The notes: generated from the letters alone by a model not told the origin. DNA of 64,000 nucleotides from Ornithinimicrobium cavernae (GCF_003121625.1 NZ_QDDJ01000001.1:62001-126000); one strand, 5' to 3'; shown: positions 17,015 to 26,547, numbered from the stretch's first letter. Numbers and translations: made by a program.

Positions 17015-18273
17015 CGCAGCGCGGACGGGGTGACGCCGGTGACCATCTGCTCGGCGAGCAGCCGCGCGGTGGCCGGGCCCTGGCACATCCCCCACATGCC
17101 GTGGCCACCGTGCACCCATACGCCGGGTGCGTTCGTCGGCCCGACGAGAGGGAGCCCGTCGACGGTGACCGGCCGGGCGCCGACCCACTCGTCCTGCCGG
17201 TCGGCCAGGTCCAGGCCCTCGACCAGCGGTGCGGCGTTGGCCACGATCGACTCGATCCGCTGCGGATACAGCGGTGCGTCGGTCGGCCGGAACTCCATGG
17301 TGCCGCCCATCCGGATCCGGCCGGTGTCGCCCAGCGGGGTGCAGACGATCCGCTCGTAGGGGAAGTAGATCGGGTTGGTCACCGTGCGTCCGTCGGTCGG
17401 CTGCGCCACCGAGAAGGAGTAGCCGCGGCCGGCGCGCAGACTGGTGCGCACGCCGTACTGCCTGGCCAGCGTGGGCAGCCAGGCCCCGGTCGCCAGCACC
17501 ACGGCATCGCCCGTGACCGGCGGCGCGCCCACGAGGTCGACGGAGATCCCGCCGGGCCCGTGCCGCAGACCGCGCACGTCGGCGCCCTCCCGGACCTCTC
17601 CCCCACGGGCGCGGACCGCATCGGCCAGCCCCGCGACATACGCCCCGGGGTTCATGAACCGTTGCCCGTCGATCCGGATGGCCCGGCTGATGTCCGGCGC
17701 CACGACGGGCGCGAGCTCGCGGATCCGGTCCGCCGGCACGTCGCTGAACTCCAGGTCCAGGCCGGCCTCACGGATGTGCTCGAACTCCTGCAGCAGGCCG
17801 TCCGCGTGCTCGCCCTCCCGGAACGCTGCCAGGATCGGCCCGGCGGTCAGGCGCACGCTCAGGTCAGGGTCGGTCTCCAGCTCGTCGTAGGCGTCCAGCG
17901 CCGCCACGTTGAGCGGCACCAAGGACGCCATCGTGCGACGCCAGGTCCGGCCGGTGCAGCGGGCCGCGAAGCGCAGCAGGAAGCTCCACAGTGGCGGGTC
18001 GACACTGATCGGGACGTGCAAGGGGGCGGAGGGGTCCAGCAGTGCCTTGACGCCGTAGCGCAGGACCGCGGGCTCGGCGAGCGGGATCGCCATGGCGGGC
18101 GTGATCCACCCCGCGTTGCCCCACGACGCGCCGGCGGCGACCGCCGAGCGCTCCAGCACGGTGACCTTCACGCCGCGCTGCTGGAGGAACCACGCGGTGG
18201 ACAGGCCGACCATGCCGGCTCCGACGATGATCACGTGCTCCGGAGTCTGTGTGTTCTGCGGCGACGTTGCCAT
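16993..18273 (-). CDS. FAD-dependent oxidoreductase (DadA-like D-amino-acid dehydrogenase)
   Basis: A 426-residue flavoprotein; start chosen at ATG 18273 (MATSPQNTQTPEHVIIVGAG). The FAD fold GAGMVGLSTAWFLQQRG lies near residue 18, ASWGNAGWITPAMAIPLAEP near 50 is the DadA signature, GDAVVLATGAWLP near 260 and the closing PLVGPTNAPGVWVHGGHGMW with GxxG near 390. DadA-type enzymes oxidise D-amino acids to 2-oxo acids and ammonia at the membrane. Substrate is not determined. It is divergent from the alpha/beta hydrolase; the 67-base gap has GGTAC repeats that could be an operator. Confidence 0.82.
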   Translation of the reverse strand: MATSPQNTQTPEHVIIVGAGMVGLSTAWFLQQRGVKVTVLERSAVAAGASWGNAGWITPAMAIPLAEPAVLRYGVKALLDPSAPLHVPISVDPPLWSFLLRFAARCTGRTWRRTMASLVPLNVAALDAYDELETDPDLSVRLTAGPILAAFREGEHADGLLQEFEHIREAGLDLEFSDVPADRIRELAPVVAPDISRAIRIDGQRFMNPGAYVAGLADAVRARGGEVREGADVRGLRHGPGGISVDLVGAPPVTGDAVVLATGAWLPTLARQYGVRTSLRAGRGYSFSVAQPTDGRTVTNPIYFPYERIVCTPLGDTGRIRMGGTMEFRPTDAPLYPQRIESIVANAAPLVEGLDLADRQDEWVGARPVTVDGLPLVGPTNAPGVWVHGGHGMWGMCQGPATARLLAEQMVTGVTPSALRPLSPTR

Positions 18274-18340
18274 GCCCCGGACCGTACCAACCGGGGACGC
18301 CCGGCAGGTACCCGGTCCCCACCTGGTACAGACTGGTGCC

Positions 18341-19111
18341 GTGTCCCGTGACGTCCTGACCCGCCCCGCCCGCGAGCCGGACCGCACCACGACCTTCGGG
18401 CCCGACCCCACCCAGCTGTATGACGTGTGGCTGGGTCCTGCGTCGGAGGTCACGGTGGTCCTGGTGCACGGCGGGTTCTGGCGGGCGGAGTGGGACCGCA
18501 GCCACCTGCGGCCGATGGCCGCGGCCCTGGCCGACGCCGGCTACGCGGTGGCGCTGCCGGAGTACCGGCGCACCGGCATGCCCGGGGGCACCTGGCCCGG
18601 CCCGGGCGAGGACGTCGCGGCGGCCCTGGCCGCTGTCCGGGCGGACGACGGGCTACCCGACCCCACCGTGCTGGTCGGTCACTCGGCCGGCGGCCACCTC
18701 GCGGTCTGGCTGCTGCACCGACCAGAGGCGGTCGGGGTGCTCGGCGCGGTCAGCCTGGCCGGCTGTCTCGACCTGCGGATGATCGGCGGCCTGGGCCTGG
18801 ACGACGGTGCGGTCGACGCGCTGATGGGCTGCAGCGACTGGCAGCGTGAGCCGTCCCTGGGCGCCGACCCGGCCGAGCTCGGGCCGACCCCGGCCCCCGT
18901 CCGCGTGGTGCACGGCCGGGAGGACCAGGAGGTCCCGCTGGCCGTGTCCGAGTCCTGGGTGACGCGCAGTGCCACGGCAGGCCGCGACCAGCTCGTCGTC
19001 CTGGAGGACGTCGACCACTACGACCTCATCGACCCCGGGTCCGCGGCGTGGCCGACCGTGGTGGAGCAGGTCCGCGCGCTCCACGGCACCGGTCGGACCG
19101 CGGCGCCGTGA
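18341..19111 (+). CDS. Alpha/beta hydrolase (kynurenine-formamidase-like)
   Basis: A 256-residue protein read from GTG 18341. The oxyanion motif HGGFWRAEWD near residue 49, the nucleophile elbow GHSAGGHLA near 113, the acid in VVHGREDQEVP near 193 and the catalytic histidine in EDVDHYDLIDP near 226 are all present in order. The HGGxW plus GHSAGGH pair is shared with kynurenine formamidases and esterases of the BD-FAE type. The stop overlaps the GTG of the first ArsA-like gene, so it heads a three-gene unit. Confidence 0.78.
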   Translation: MSRDVLTRPAREPDRTTTFGPDPTQLYDVWLGPASEVTVVLVHGGFWRAEWDRSHLRPMAAALADAGYAVALPEYRRTGMPGGTWPGPGEDVAAALAAVRADDGLPDPTVLVGHSAGGHLAVWLLHRPEAVGVLGAVSLAGCLDLRMIGGLGLDDGAVDALMGCSDWQREPSLGADPAELGPTPAPVRVVHGREDQEVPLAVSESWVTRSATAGRDQLVVLEDVDHYDLIDPGSAAWPTVVEQVRALHGTGRTAAP

Positions 19112-20133
19112 GCTGGCACGGGACCGACGCGGAGCCCCGCCTGCACATCGTCACGGGCAAGGGCGGCACCGGCAAGACCACCGTCGCCGCGGCCCTCGCG
19201 ACCGCCCTGGCCGGCGAGGGCCGGCGCGTGCTGCTGGTCGAGACCGAGGAGCGACAGGGCATCAGCCAGGTCCTGGACGTCGCCCCGCTGGGCACCCAGG
19301 AGACGGAGGTCTCCACCGGGCTGGACGGTGGCGAGGTCTGGGGCCTGTCGATCGTGGCCGGCGCCGCCCTGGTCGAGTACCTCCGGCTCTTCTACCGCCT
19401 CGGGCGGGCGGGCGACCTGCTGCACCGGATGGGAGCGATCGAGTTCGCGACGACCATCGCGCCCGGGGTCCGGGACGTGCTGATCGGCGGCAAGGTCTAT
19501 GAGTCGGTCCGGCGCACCGCCTCGGGCCGTGCCCCCGGGTCGCGGCGCGGACGCCACCTCGGTGAGCCACCGGCCTACGACGCCGTGGTGCTGGACGCCC
19601 CGCCGACCGGACGCGTGGGGCGCTTCCTGGACGTCACCGGTCAGCTGGCCGACCTCGCCAGGGTCGGCCCCATCCGCAACCAGGCCGACGCGATCCGCCA
19701 GCTGCTGCACTCCGGCACCACCGTGGTGCACCTGGTGACCCTGCTCGAGCAGCTCCCGGTGCAGGAGACGCTCGACGCCGCGGCGGAGCTGGAGACCGAC
19801 CGGCTGCGGATCGGGACGCTCGTGGTCAACCAGACCCCGGACGCCTCGGTCCGCGAGGACGTGGAGGTCGTCGCCGCCGGCGAGACCGACCCGGCCCGGC
19901 TGGCGGAGCGGCTGGAGTCGGTGGGCATCCGCACCTCCCCCGCGATGATCGAGGGCCTGGTGCAGACCGCCGCCGAGGCCGTGACCCGCCGGGACCTGGA
20001 GGCGACGCTCGAGGACGCCGTCGTCGGCGCGGGCCGGCCGGTGCTGACGCTGCCGCACCTGCCCGAGGGCGTCGGTCCCGACGCGGTGCGCCGGCTGGCC
20101 GCAGAGCTCGCCGCGCAGGGGGTGGCACCGTGA
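19108..20133 (+). CDS. ArsA/Get3-family ATPase, first of pair
   Basis: A 341-residue P-loop ATPase read from GTG 19108, with a 4-base overlap of the preceding gene. Walker A GKGGTGKTTVAAAL is near residue 14, the DAPPTGRVGRFLDVTGQ switch near 165 and LVVNQTPDAS near 245. Actinobacteria carry two adjacent ArsA-like genes (Rv3679-Rv3680 in M. tuberculosis), which form a complex and are not dedicated to arsenite. An Arg/Gly-rich insertion (SGRAPGSRRGRHLGEPP) interrupts the fold near residue 150. It is coupled to the second gene by another 4-base overlap. Confidence 0.85.
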   Translation: MSWHGTDAEPRLHIVTGKGGTGKTTVAAALATALAGEGRRVLLVETEERQGISQVLDVAPLGTQETEVSTGLDGGEVWGLSIVAGAALVEYLRLFYRLGRAGDLLHRMGAIEFATTIAPGVRDVLIGGKVYESVRRTASGRAPGSRRGRHLGEPPAYDAVVLDAPPTGRVGRFLDVTGQLADLARVGPIRNQADAIRQLLHSGTTVVHLVTLLEQLPVQETLDAAAELETDRLRIGTLVVNQTPDASVREDVEVVAAGETDPARLAERLESVGIRTSPAMIEGLVQTAAEAVTRRDLEATLEDAVVGAGRPVLTLPHLPEGVGPDAVRRLAAELAAQGVAP

Positions 20134-21260
20134 CTGACCTGGACCTCGGGGCGCTGTTGGACGACTCCACCACCTCGGTGGTGGTGTGCTGCGGCGCCGG
20201 TGGCGTCGGCAAGACGACGACCGCGGCGGCCCTCGCGCTGCGCGCGGCCGAGCGTGGGCGCCGGGTCGTCGTGCTGACCATCGACCCCGCCCGCCGCCTG
20301 GCACAGGCACTCGGGCTGGACGAGCTGGACAACACCCCCCGCCCGGTCGTCGGCGTCGACACCTCGGCGGGCGGGTCGCTCGACGCGATGATGCTCGACA
20401 TGAAGCGCACCTTCGACGAGCTGGTGCTCACGCACGCCGACCCGGGGACCGCCCAGCAGATCCTGGACAACTCGGTCTACCAGGCCCTGTCCTCCTCGTT
20501 CGCGGGCACGCAGGAGTACATGGCGATGGAACGGCTCGGACAGCTCCGGGCGCAGGCGGACGCCGAGGACAGCTGGGACCTCATCGTCGTCGACACCCCG
20601 CCCTCCCGGTCCGCGCTGGACTTCCTGGACGCTCCCACCCGGCTCGGGTCGTTCCTGGACGGGCGCTTCATCCGGCTGCTCACTGCACCGGCACGCGCGG
20701 GTGGCCGGGTCGGGGCCCGCGCCCTCGGCGTCGGGATGTCCGTGGCGGCCGCCACGCTGGGCAAGCTCCTCGGCCGGCAGCTGCTGCTCGACGTGAGCAC
20801 GTTCGTGGCGGCCATGGACACGGTGTTCGGCGGTTTCCGGGCCCGGGCGGACGAGACCTACCGGCTGCTGCAGGACCCGGGCACCCGGTTCGTCGTGGTG
20901 GCCACCCCCGAGCGCGACGCCCTGCGGGAGGCCGGCTACTTCGTGCAGCGGCTGGCCAGGGACCGTATGCCGCTCGCCGGGCTCGTCCTCAACCGCGTCG
21001 CGGTCTCCCGGGCCAGGATCTCCGCGGACCGAGCCCGGGACGCGGCGGAGACACTCGCGGAGTCCGGCGAACGGCATACGGCCGCCGTGCTGCGGGTCCA
21101 CGCCGACCGGGCCGAGGTGGCCGCCCGGCACCGACGCCTGATCCGCGACACCGCCGCCGCCCACCCCCGGCTGGCGACCGTCCAGGTCCCCCTGGCCGGT
21201 GCCGACATCGCTGACCTGCCGGCCCTCCGGGAGGTCGCCGAGGCGCTCTGCACACCCTGA
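20130..21260 (+). CDS. ArsA/Get3-family ATPase, second of pair
   Basis: A 376-residue partner of the preceding protein, read from GTG 20130. Walker A is CGAGGVGKTTTAAALALRAA near residue 20, the A'-type TIDPARRLAQALG follows, switch DTPPSRSALDFLDAP lies near 153, and LVLNRVAVSRARIS near 288. It corresponds to the Rv3680-like member. The distance from the arsenic genes at 29.6 kb and the conserved location before a class A PBP argue against an arsenic role. Confidence 0.86.
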   Translation: MTDLDLGALLDDSTTSVVVCCGAGGVGKTTTAAALALRAAERGRRVVVLTIDPARRLAQALGLDELDNTPRPVVGVDTSAGGSLDAMMLDMKRTFDELVLTHADPGTAQQILDNSVYQALSSSFAGTQEYMAMERLGQLRAQADAEDSWDLIVVDTPPSRSALDFLDAPTRLGSFLDGRFIRLLTAPARAGGRVGARALGVGMSVAAATLGKLLGRQLLLDVSTFVAAMDTVFGGFRARADETYRLLQDPGTRFVVVATPERDALREAGYFVQRLARDRMPLAGLVLNRVAVSRARISADRARDAAETLAESGERHTAAVLRVHADRAEVAARHRRLIRDTAAAHPRLATVQVPLAGADIADLPALREVAEALCTP

Positions 21261-21290
21261 TTTCCAGGGTGCGCCGGTACCCTTGTGGCC

Positions 21291-23873
21291 ATGCGTGCCA
21301 CCACCCTTGCCCGCGTGACCTCCCTGTTGGGGGCGTTCCTGGCGATCTCGGTCCTGATGGGTCTCATCGGGGCCGGCCTCCTGCTGCCCGTCATCGGCGC
21401 CGGTGGCACGGCCGCCCGGGAGGGCGTCGGCCTGTTCGAGGAGCTCCCGGGTGACCTGGAGAGCAACCCGCTCGCCCAGCAGTCTCGGATCGTCGCCGCC
21501 AACGGTGACCTGATCGCCACCCCGGCGCAGGAGAACCGCATCCTGGTCGGCCTGGACGAGATCTCGCCGTTCATGAAGCAGGCGCAGGTCGCGATCGAGG
21601 ACGAGCGCTTCTACGACCACGGCGGCATGGACCTGCGGGCCCTCTCCCGCGCGCTGGTGAGCAACGCGACGTCGGACAGCACCCAGGGTGGCTCGACCCT
21701 CACCCAGCAGTACGTCAAGCTGCGGCTCCAGCAGGAGGCGCTGGCTGAGGAGGACGCCGCCGCGCTGAACGCCCTGCGGGCCCGGAGCGGCATCGAGGGC
21801 TACGTCCGCAAGCTGCGCGAGCTGAAGTACGCCGTGACCCTCGAGCAGCGGCTGACCAAGGACGAGATCCTCGAGGGCTACCTCAACCTCGCCTACTACG
21901 GTGACCGGGTCTACGGCGTCGAGGCGGCCGCCCGTCACTACTTCGGCGTGAAGGCGAGCGACCTCAACCTGCCCGAGGCGGCGACGCTCGCCGGGATCGT
22001 GCGCGCCCCGAGCATCACCGACCCGATCCACGACTACGACGCCTCCCGGGCCCGCCGCAACGTCGTGCTCGACAAGATGTACCAGCAGGGGATGATCACC
22101 GAGCCCGAGTGGCGCAAGGCCCGCGAGTCCGAGATCGAGCTCAACGTCACCGACAGCCAGCGCTCCTGCATGAACTCCGCCCACCCCTACTTCTGTGACT
22201 ACGTCACGGAGTGGCTGCTGCAGAACGAGGCACTCGGCGCGACCCGCGAGGAGCGGGAGCAGAAGCTGACCACGGGTGGTCTGACCATCTCCACGACCCT
22301 GGACCCGGCACTGGCCGACCTGATCGAGGAGAGGACCCGCGAGTTCGCGCCGCCCGGCAACGAGTACCAGCTGGCCTCCGCGGCCGCCATGGTCGAGCCG
22401 GGCACCGGTCACGTCCTCGCCTTCGGGCAGAGCTCGGAGTACAACATCGAGGAGTCCCGCGACCGGTTCAGCGAGACGTCGGTCAACTGGAGCGTCGACA
22501 GCCGCTACGGCGGCAGCGAGGGCTTCCAGATCGGCTCGGTCGCCAAGGCCTTCACGATCGTCACGGCCCTGGAGACCGGGATCCCCGTCGAGGCCTCGAT
22601 CAACATCCGCGACGCGGTGCAGGTCGACTCCAACAACAACTGGCGCAACCCCGAGGTCCCCGGCTCGCGGCCCGAGGGAGACACCCAGCCGGCCGTCATC
22701 TTCGAGCCCGAGGACTTCCAGGAGGGCTGCAGCATCGGCGAGGCGGAGTGGGCCGTGCGCAACGCCGAGGGCGCCAACCACGAGACCACGATCCGGCTGC
22801 GCAAGGCCACCATGTCCTCGGTGAACACGGCCTTCGCGACCCTCGCCTCCCAGGTCGGCACCTGCAACATCCGCGACACGATGACCGAGATGGGCCTGCA
22901 CGCCGCCGACGGTGAGGCCTACGGTGCCGGTGGCGCGAGCGTGGCTCCGACGTTCGTGCTCGGCGCGGACAACGCCAGCCCGCTCACCGTGGCGACCTCC
23001 TACGCGACGATCGCCGCCGGCGGCCTCTACTGCCCGCCGGTCCCGGTGACCAAGATCGTCGACGCCGACGGCAAGGAGATCCCGCTCAACCTGCCCGAGT
23101 GCGAGCAGGTCATCGACCCCGACATCGCGGCCGGCACCGCCGAGCTGATGCAGGAGGTCGTCAGCCTGCCCGGCTCCGGCTTCCGCGCCGTCCTGGACGA
23201 CGAGCGTCCCGCCGGCGGCAAGACCGGCACCGCCGACGAGAGCAAGCACACCTGGTTCGCCGGGTACACCCCGCAGCTGTCCACCGCGGTGTGGATCGGC
23301 AGCCCAGGCGCCAAGTACGACGGCGACCTCAAGGACTTCACGCTGGGCGACCACGAGATCGACGGGTGGTTCTACGGCTCCAAGCTGGCGGCGATCCTGT
23401 GGAAGGAGCTCATGGACACCGCCCTCGAGGACGAGCCGGTCGAGGAGTTCGACGAGCCGTCCAACGAGATCCTCTACGGCGAGGACCGTGCGGTGCCGGA
23501 CGTCGAGGGACAGTCGCTGGAGAACGCGATCCGCATGCTCGGTGAGGCGGGCTTCATCACCGAGGACCACGAGCGGCGCTCGAGCGAGCCGGAGGGCACG
23601 GTCCTGTACACCTCCCCCTCCCCCGGGACGATGATGAAGGCCGGCAAGACGGTGCACGTCTATGTCTCCAGCGGTTCGGTGGCGTCGCGCTCCTACACCC
23701 CCGAGCCGCCACCGGCGGACGAGCCACCGGAGGAGGAGGACCCGCCGGAGCAGGAGGATCCACCGGTGGAGGAGCCGCAACCCGGGATGCCCGGCCAGCC
23801 CGGCATCCCCGAGCCGCCGGGCAACGGCCCGGGACGACCCGGGATCCCGGGCCCGCCGCGCGACAACGACTGA
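21291..23873 (+). CDS. Class A penicillin-binding protein (transglycosylase/transpeptidase) with PASTA domain
   Basis: About 860 residues: one N-terminal membrane anchor (residues 10-38), a GT51 domain with EDERFYDHGGMDLRAL near residue 103 and QGGSTLTQQYVK, a transpeptidase domain with SxxK in QIGSVAKAF near 413, SxN in SSVNTAF near 503 and the KTG triad in GGKTGTADE near 645, one PASTA-like repeat (VPDVEGQSLENAIRMLGEAG) and a Pro/Gly/Glu tail with collagen-like GMPGQPGIP triplets. It polymerises and cross-links peptidoglycan. ATG 21291 is chosen; GTG 21285 adds two residues. It follows the ArsA pair by 30 bases, as in other actinobacteria. Confidence 0.9.
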   Translation: MRATTLARVTSLLGAFLAISVLMGLIGAGLLLPVIGAGGTAAREGVGLFEELPGDLESNPLAQQSRIVAANGDLIATPAQENRILVGLDEISPFMKQAQVAIEDERFYDHGGMDLRALSRALVSNATSDSTQGGSTLTQQYVKLRLQQEALAEEDAAALNALRARSGIEGYVRKLRELKYAVTLEQRLTKDEILEGYLNLAYYGDRVYGVEAAARHYFGVKASDLNLPEAATLAGIVRAPSITDPIHDYDASRARRNVVLDKMYQQGMITEPEWRKARESEIELNVTDSQRSCMNSAHPYFCDYVTEWLLQNEALGATREEREQKLTTGGLTISTTLDPALADLIEERTREFAPPGNEYQLASAAAMVEPGTGHVLAFGQSSEYNIEESRDRFSETSVNWSVDSRYGGSEGFQIGSVAKAFTIVTALETGIPVEASINIRDAVQVDSNNNWRNPEVPGSRPEGDTQPAVIFEPEDFQEGCSIGEAEWAVRNAEGANHETTIRLRKATMSSVNTAFATLASQVGTCNIRDTMTEMGLHAADGEAYGAGGASVAPTFVLGADNASPLTVATSYATIAAGGLYCPPVPVTKIVDADGKEIPLNLPECEQVIDPDIAAGTAELMQEVVSLPGSGFRAVLDDERPAGGKTGTADESKHTWFAGYTPQLSTAVWIGSPGAKYDGDLKDFTLGDHEIDGWFYGSKLAAILWKELMDTALEDEPVEEFDEPSNEILYGEDRAVPDVEGQSLENAIRMLGEAGFITEDHERRSSEPEGTVLYTSPSPGTMMKAGKTVHVYVSSGSVASRSYTPEPPPADEPPEEEDPPEQEDPPVEEPQPGMPGQPGIPEPPGNGPGRPGIPGPPRDND

Positions 23874-23888
23874 CCAGGGGCCGGTGGG

Positions 23889-24353
23889 TCAGGCGCCGAG
23901 CGCCCGCTTCACCGCTGCGGCGATCCGGCCGCCCTCGGCCCGGCCCGCGACCCGCGGCTGCAGGACCTTCATGACCTGGCCCATCTGGGCCATGCCGGTG
24001 GCACCGGTCTCGGCGACCGCCGCCGTGGCCAGCTCGTCCAGGGCCGCGTCGTCCAGCTGTTCGGGCAGGTAGGTCTCGAGCACGGCCAGCTCGGCCTCCT
24101 CCTGGTCGGCGAGCTCCTGACGGCCCGCGCCGACGTAGGCCTCGGCTGCCTCCCTGCGCTTCTTGGCCTCCTTGGTGAGCACCTTGAGCACCTCGTCGTC
24201 GCTGAGCACCCGGGCCTGCGTGCCCGCCACCTCCTCGTTGGAGATCGCGGTGAGCGCCATGCGCAACGTCGCCGAGCGCACCCGGTCCTTGGCGCGCATC
24301 GAGTCGTGCAGGTCGCGCTGGAGGGTGTCCTTGAGTGCCGTCTGCTCGGTCAT
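23889..24353 (-). CDS. GatB/YqeY-domain protein
   Basis: A 154-residue protein of the YqeY family (LKDTLQRDLHDSMRAKDRVR, then LRMALTAISNEEVAG, YLPEQLDDAALDELA and MGQVMKVLQPRVAGRAEGG). The domain resembles the tRNA-binding tail of GatB; standalone members have no settled role. The start is ATG 24353. It converges on the PBP with 15 bases between stops and is divergent from the metallophosphoesterase. This PBP-YqeY-metallophosphoesterase order is common in actinobacteria. Confidence 0.88.
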   Translation of the reverse strand: MTEQTALKDTLQRDLHDSMRAKDRVRSATLRMALTAISNEEVAGTQARVLSDDEVLKVLTKEAKKRREAAEAYVGAGRQELADQEEAELAVLETYLPEQLDDAALDELATAAVAETGATGMAQMGQVMKVLQPRVAGRAEGGRIAAAVKRALGA

Positions 24354-24411
24354 GGGCCCAGTCTCTCACCGTGCCACCGCGGCGGCCGCCCGGATTTGCG
24401 ATGATCTGGCG

Positions 24412-25338
24412 ATGAACTCCGTATGGCGTGTGGCAGCCGGGCTGACCGGCCTGGGGGCCGGGGTGCTCGCCTGGAGCACGCTGGTCGAGCCGCGGGCGTT
24501 CGCGCTGCGGGAGTTCGAGGTGCCTGTCCTGCCGGACGGCGCAGAGCCGCTCCGCGTCCTGCACCTCAGCGACCTGCACCTGGTGCCGGGCCAGCGGGCC
24601 AAGCAGGACTGGGTGCGCTCCCTGGCTGCGCTCGAGCCGGACCTGGTGGTGACCACCGGCGACAACCTGGCGCACGAGGACGCGGTGCCGGCCGTCCTGG
24701 ACACCTACCGCGACCTGCTGACCCGGCCGGGGGTCTTCGTGCTCGGCAGCAACGACTACTTCCCGCCCACGCCCAAGAACCCGATGCGCTACTTCAACGA
24801 CAGCCACCGCAAGGGTGCGGAGCTGACCGGCCACCGACTGCCGACCCAGGACCTCGTGGACGGCTTCACGTCGGCCGGCTGGCTCGACCTGACCAACGCC
24901 CGAGGTGTCCTCGAGGTGGGCGGGCTCCGGCTCGGGTTCGTCGGGGTGGACGACCCGCACCTGGGCTACGACCGCTACCGGGACGTGGCCGGGCCCGCCG
25001 CACCCGGCACCGACGTGTTCGTCGGGGTGGCTCACGCGCCGTACCAACGGATCCTTGACGCGATGACCGCGGACGGGACCGGGCTGGTCCTCGCGGGTCA
25101 CACCCACGGCGGCCAGGTCTGCCTGCCCTTCCACGGCGCCCTCGTCACCAACTGCGACCTCGACACCGGCCGCGCCAGGGGCCTGTCGCGCTGGTGGCCC
25201 GGCGCCGGTGCGGCCCCCTCCTCCACCGCTCCGCCGACCGCCGCCTGGCTGGAGGTCTCCGCCGGACTCGGCGCCTCGCCATACTCGCCCTTCCGGCTCG
25301 CCTGCCGGCCCGAGGCGACCCTGCTCACCCTGGTCTGA
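24412..25338 (+). CDS. Metallophosphoesterase, membrane-anchored
   Basis: A 308-residue calcineurin-type phosphoesterase; start at ATG 24412 (MNSVWRVAAGLTGLGAG), the longer open frame upstream being antisense to YqeY. An N-terminal hydrophobic segment (residues 6-24) may anchor it. Metal motifs follow in order: LHLSDLHL near residue 55, VVTTGDNLAHED near 80, LGSNDYF near 110, VAHAPYQR near 205 and AGHTHGGQVCLP near 230. Homologues in actinobacteria (YkuE-like) are thought to act on lipid or nucleotide phosphates. tRNA-Pro follows 69 bases later. Confidence 0.86.
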   Translation: MNSVWRVAAGLTGLGAGVLAWSTLVEPRAFALREFEVPVLPDGAEPLRVLHLSDLHLVPGQRAKQDWVRSLAALEPDLVVTTGDNLAHEDAVPAVLDTYRDLLTRPGVFVLGSNDYFPPTPKNPMRYFNDSHRKGAELTGHRLPTQDLVDGFTSAGWLDLTNARGVLEVGGLRLGFVGVDDPHLGYDRYRDVAGPAAPGTDVFVGVAHAPYQRILDAMTADGTGLVLAGHTHGGQVCLPFHGALVTNCDLDTGRARGLSRWWPGAGAAPSSTAPPTAAWLEVSAGLGASPYSPFRLACRPEATLLTLV

Positions 25339-25407
25339 GGGCGATTCGGCCCAGCGGCCCGGCCTGGGTTAACATTGCCGACGCTGCGTGCCGCACGGCA
25401 CGAGCCA

Positions 25408-25484
<77 letters not shown>

Positions 25485-25490
25485 CACAAG

Positions 25491-25527
25491 ACCGGCCCTG
25501 ACCTGCGGAAACGCGGTCAGGGCCGGT
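25491..25527. terminator. Hairpin after tRNA-Pro
   Basis: ACCGGCCCTGACC (25491-25503) pairs perfectly with GGTCAGGGCCGGT (25515-25527), 13 bp, loop of 11. It lacks a T-run. Lying between the tRNA and the converging nrdB stop at 25546, it probably ends transcription from both sides. Confidence 0.75.
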
Positions 25528-25545
25528 CCTGGTTCCGGCCGGTGC

Positions 25546-26547
25546 TCAGTGCGCCCGGGCGTTGACCTCGTAGGACGTGTTGGTCGCCTCGAAGAAGTTG
25601 ACCAGCTCGAGCGTGTCGTTGGCCGCGGCCATCCACTTCGCGGGGTTGTCGACGCGGTAGTGCGGCTCGAGGCCCAGCTCCTCCAGCCGCCGGTCCGCGA
25701 GGTACTGCACGTACTGGTTGATGTAGTCCGCGTTCAGCCCCAGGATCCCGGTGGGCAGCAGGTCCCGGTTGTACTGCTCCTCCATGGTCACGCCGTCCAG
25801 GATCATCTGCCGGATCTCCTCGGCGAACGCGTCGGTGGCGACCTCCGGGTTCTCCTCCAGCACGGTCAGGATCAGGTTGATGCCGAACTTCAGGTGCAGG
25901 CTCTCGTCGCGCACGATCCAGTCGATGAGGGAGCCGAAGTTGCGCAGCAGGTTCCGCTGTCGGAAGCTCAGCGCCACCATGAAGCCGGAGTAGAACCAGA
26001 TCCCCTCCAGGACGACGTTGTAGGCGACCAGGTTGCGGACGAAGTCCTGCTTGCCCTCGAGGGTCGTGATGTCGAGCGTCTGCTCGGTCATCCGGCGGAT
26101 GTAGCGGACCTCGAACTCCTCCTTGGCCACCATGGACGGCACCCGGACGTGCGACTCGTAGGCCCGCTCGCGATCGACCGGGAAGGTCTCCAGGACGTAC
26201 TCGAAGGCCATGCAGTGGTTGGCCTCCTCCCACATCTGCTTGGCCAGATACAGGTGGCACTCGGCCGCGTTGACGTAGGGGTAGACCCCGAACGCGAGGG
26301 CCTTGTTGACCAGCAGCTCGTTGGGGTTGAAGTAGCTCATCAGGAAGGTCAGGGCGTGCCGCTCGTCGTCGGTCATCCGCCCGAAGTCCCCCAGGTCCTC
26401 CCCCAGCTGGATCTCGTTGGGGAACCACGTGTTGGCGACGGCCTGGTCATACAGCTCCATCGCCCACGGGTAGGTGACGGGCTTGAGCAGCAGGCCCTCC
26501 TGGATGCCGGTGCCGAGGATGCCCGGTCCGGGGCTGGGTGTGGTCAT
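25546..26547 (-). CDS. nrdB: Ribonucleotide reductase beta subunit, class Ic type
   Basis: A 333-residue R2 protein. Dimetal ligands by alignment to family landmarks: Glu77 (PNELLV), Glu108 and His111 (WEEANH), a Glu in NVVLEGIWFYSGF and Glu/His in DESLHLKF. The first ligand is Glu rather than Asp. The residue four after His111, normally the tyrosyl-radical Tyr, is Phe115. Both features define Chlamydia-type class Ic R2, which uses a Mn/Fe cofactor. A C-terminal Tyr (TNTSYEV) needed for radical transfer is present. It follows nrdA by 60 bases and shares the B12/NrdR-controlled leader. Confidence 0.9.
   Translation of the reverse strand: MTTPSPGPGILGTGIQEGLLLKPVTYPWAMELYDQAVANTWFPNEIQLGEDLGDFGRMTDDERHALTFLMSYFNPNELLVNKALAFGVYPYVNAAECHLYLAKQMWEEANHCMAFEYVLETFPVDRERAYESHVRVPSMVAKEEFEVRYIRRMTEQTLDITTLEGKQDFVRNLVAYNVVLEGIWFYSGFMVALSFRQRNLLRNFGSLIDWIVRDESLHLKFGINLILTVLEENPEVATDAFAEEIRQMILDGVTMEEQYNRDLLPTGILGLNADYINQYVQYLADRRLEELGLEPHYRVDNPAKWMAAANDTLELVNFFEATNTSYEVNARAH

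Noticed and set aside
19108-21260. ArsA-like pair as part of the arsenic system
   Set aside because: Their place before a class A PBP is conserved in actinobacteria without ars genes, and the ars island is about 8 kb away.
19641-23780. 1379-codon minus-strand frame
   Set aside because: Fully antisense to the ArsA pair and PBP genes, whose motifs are unambiguous.
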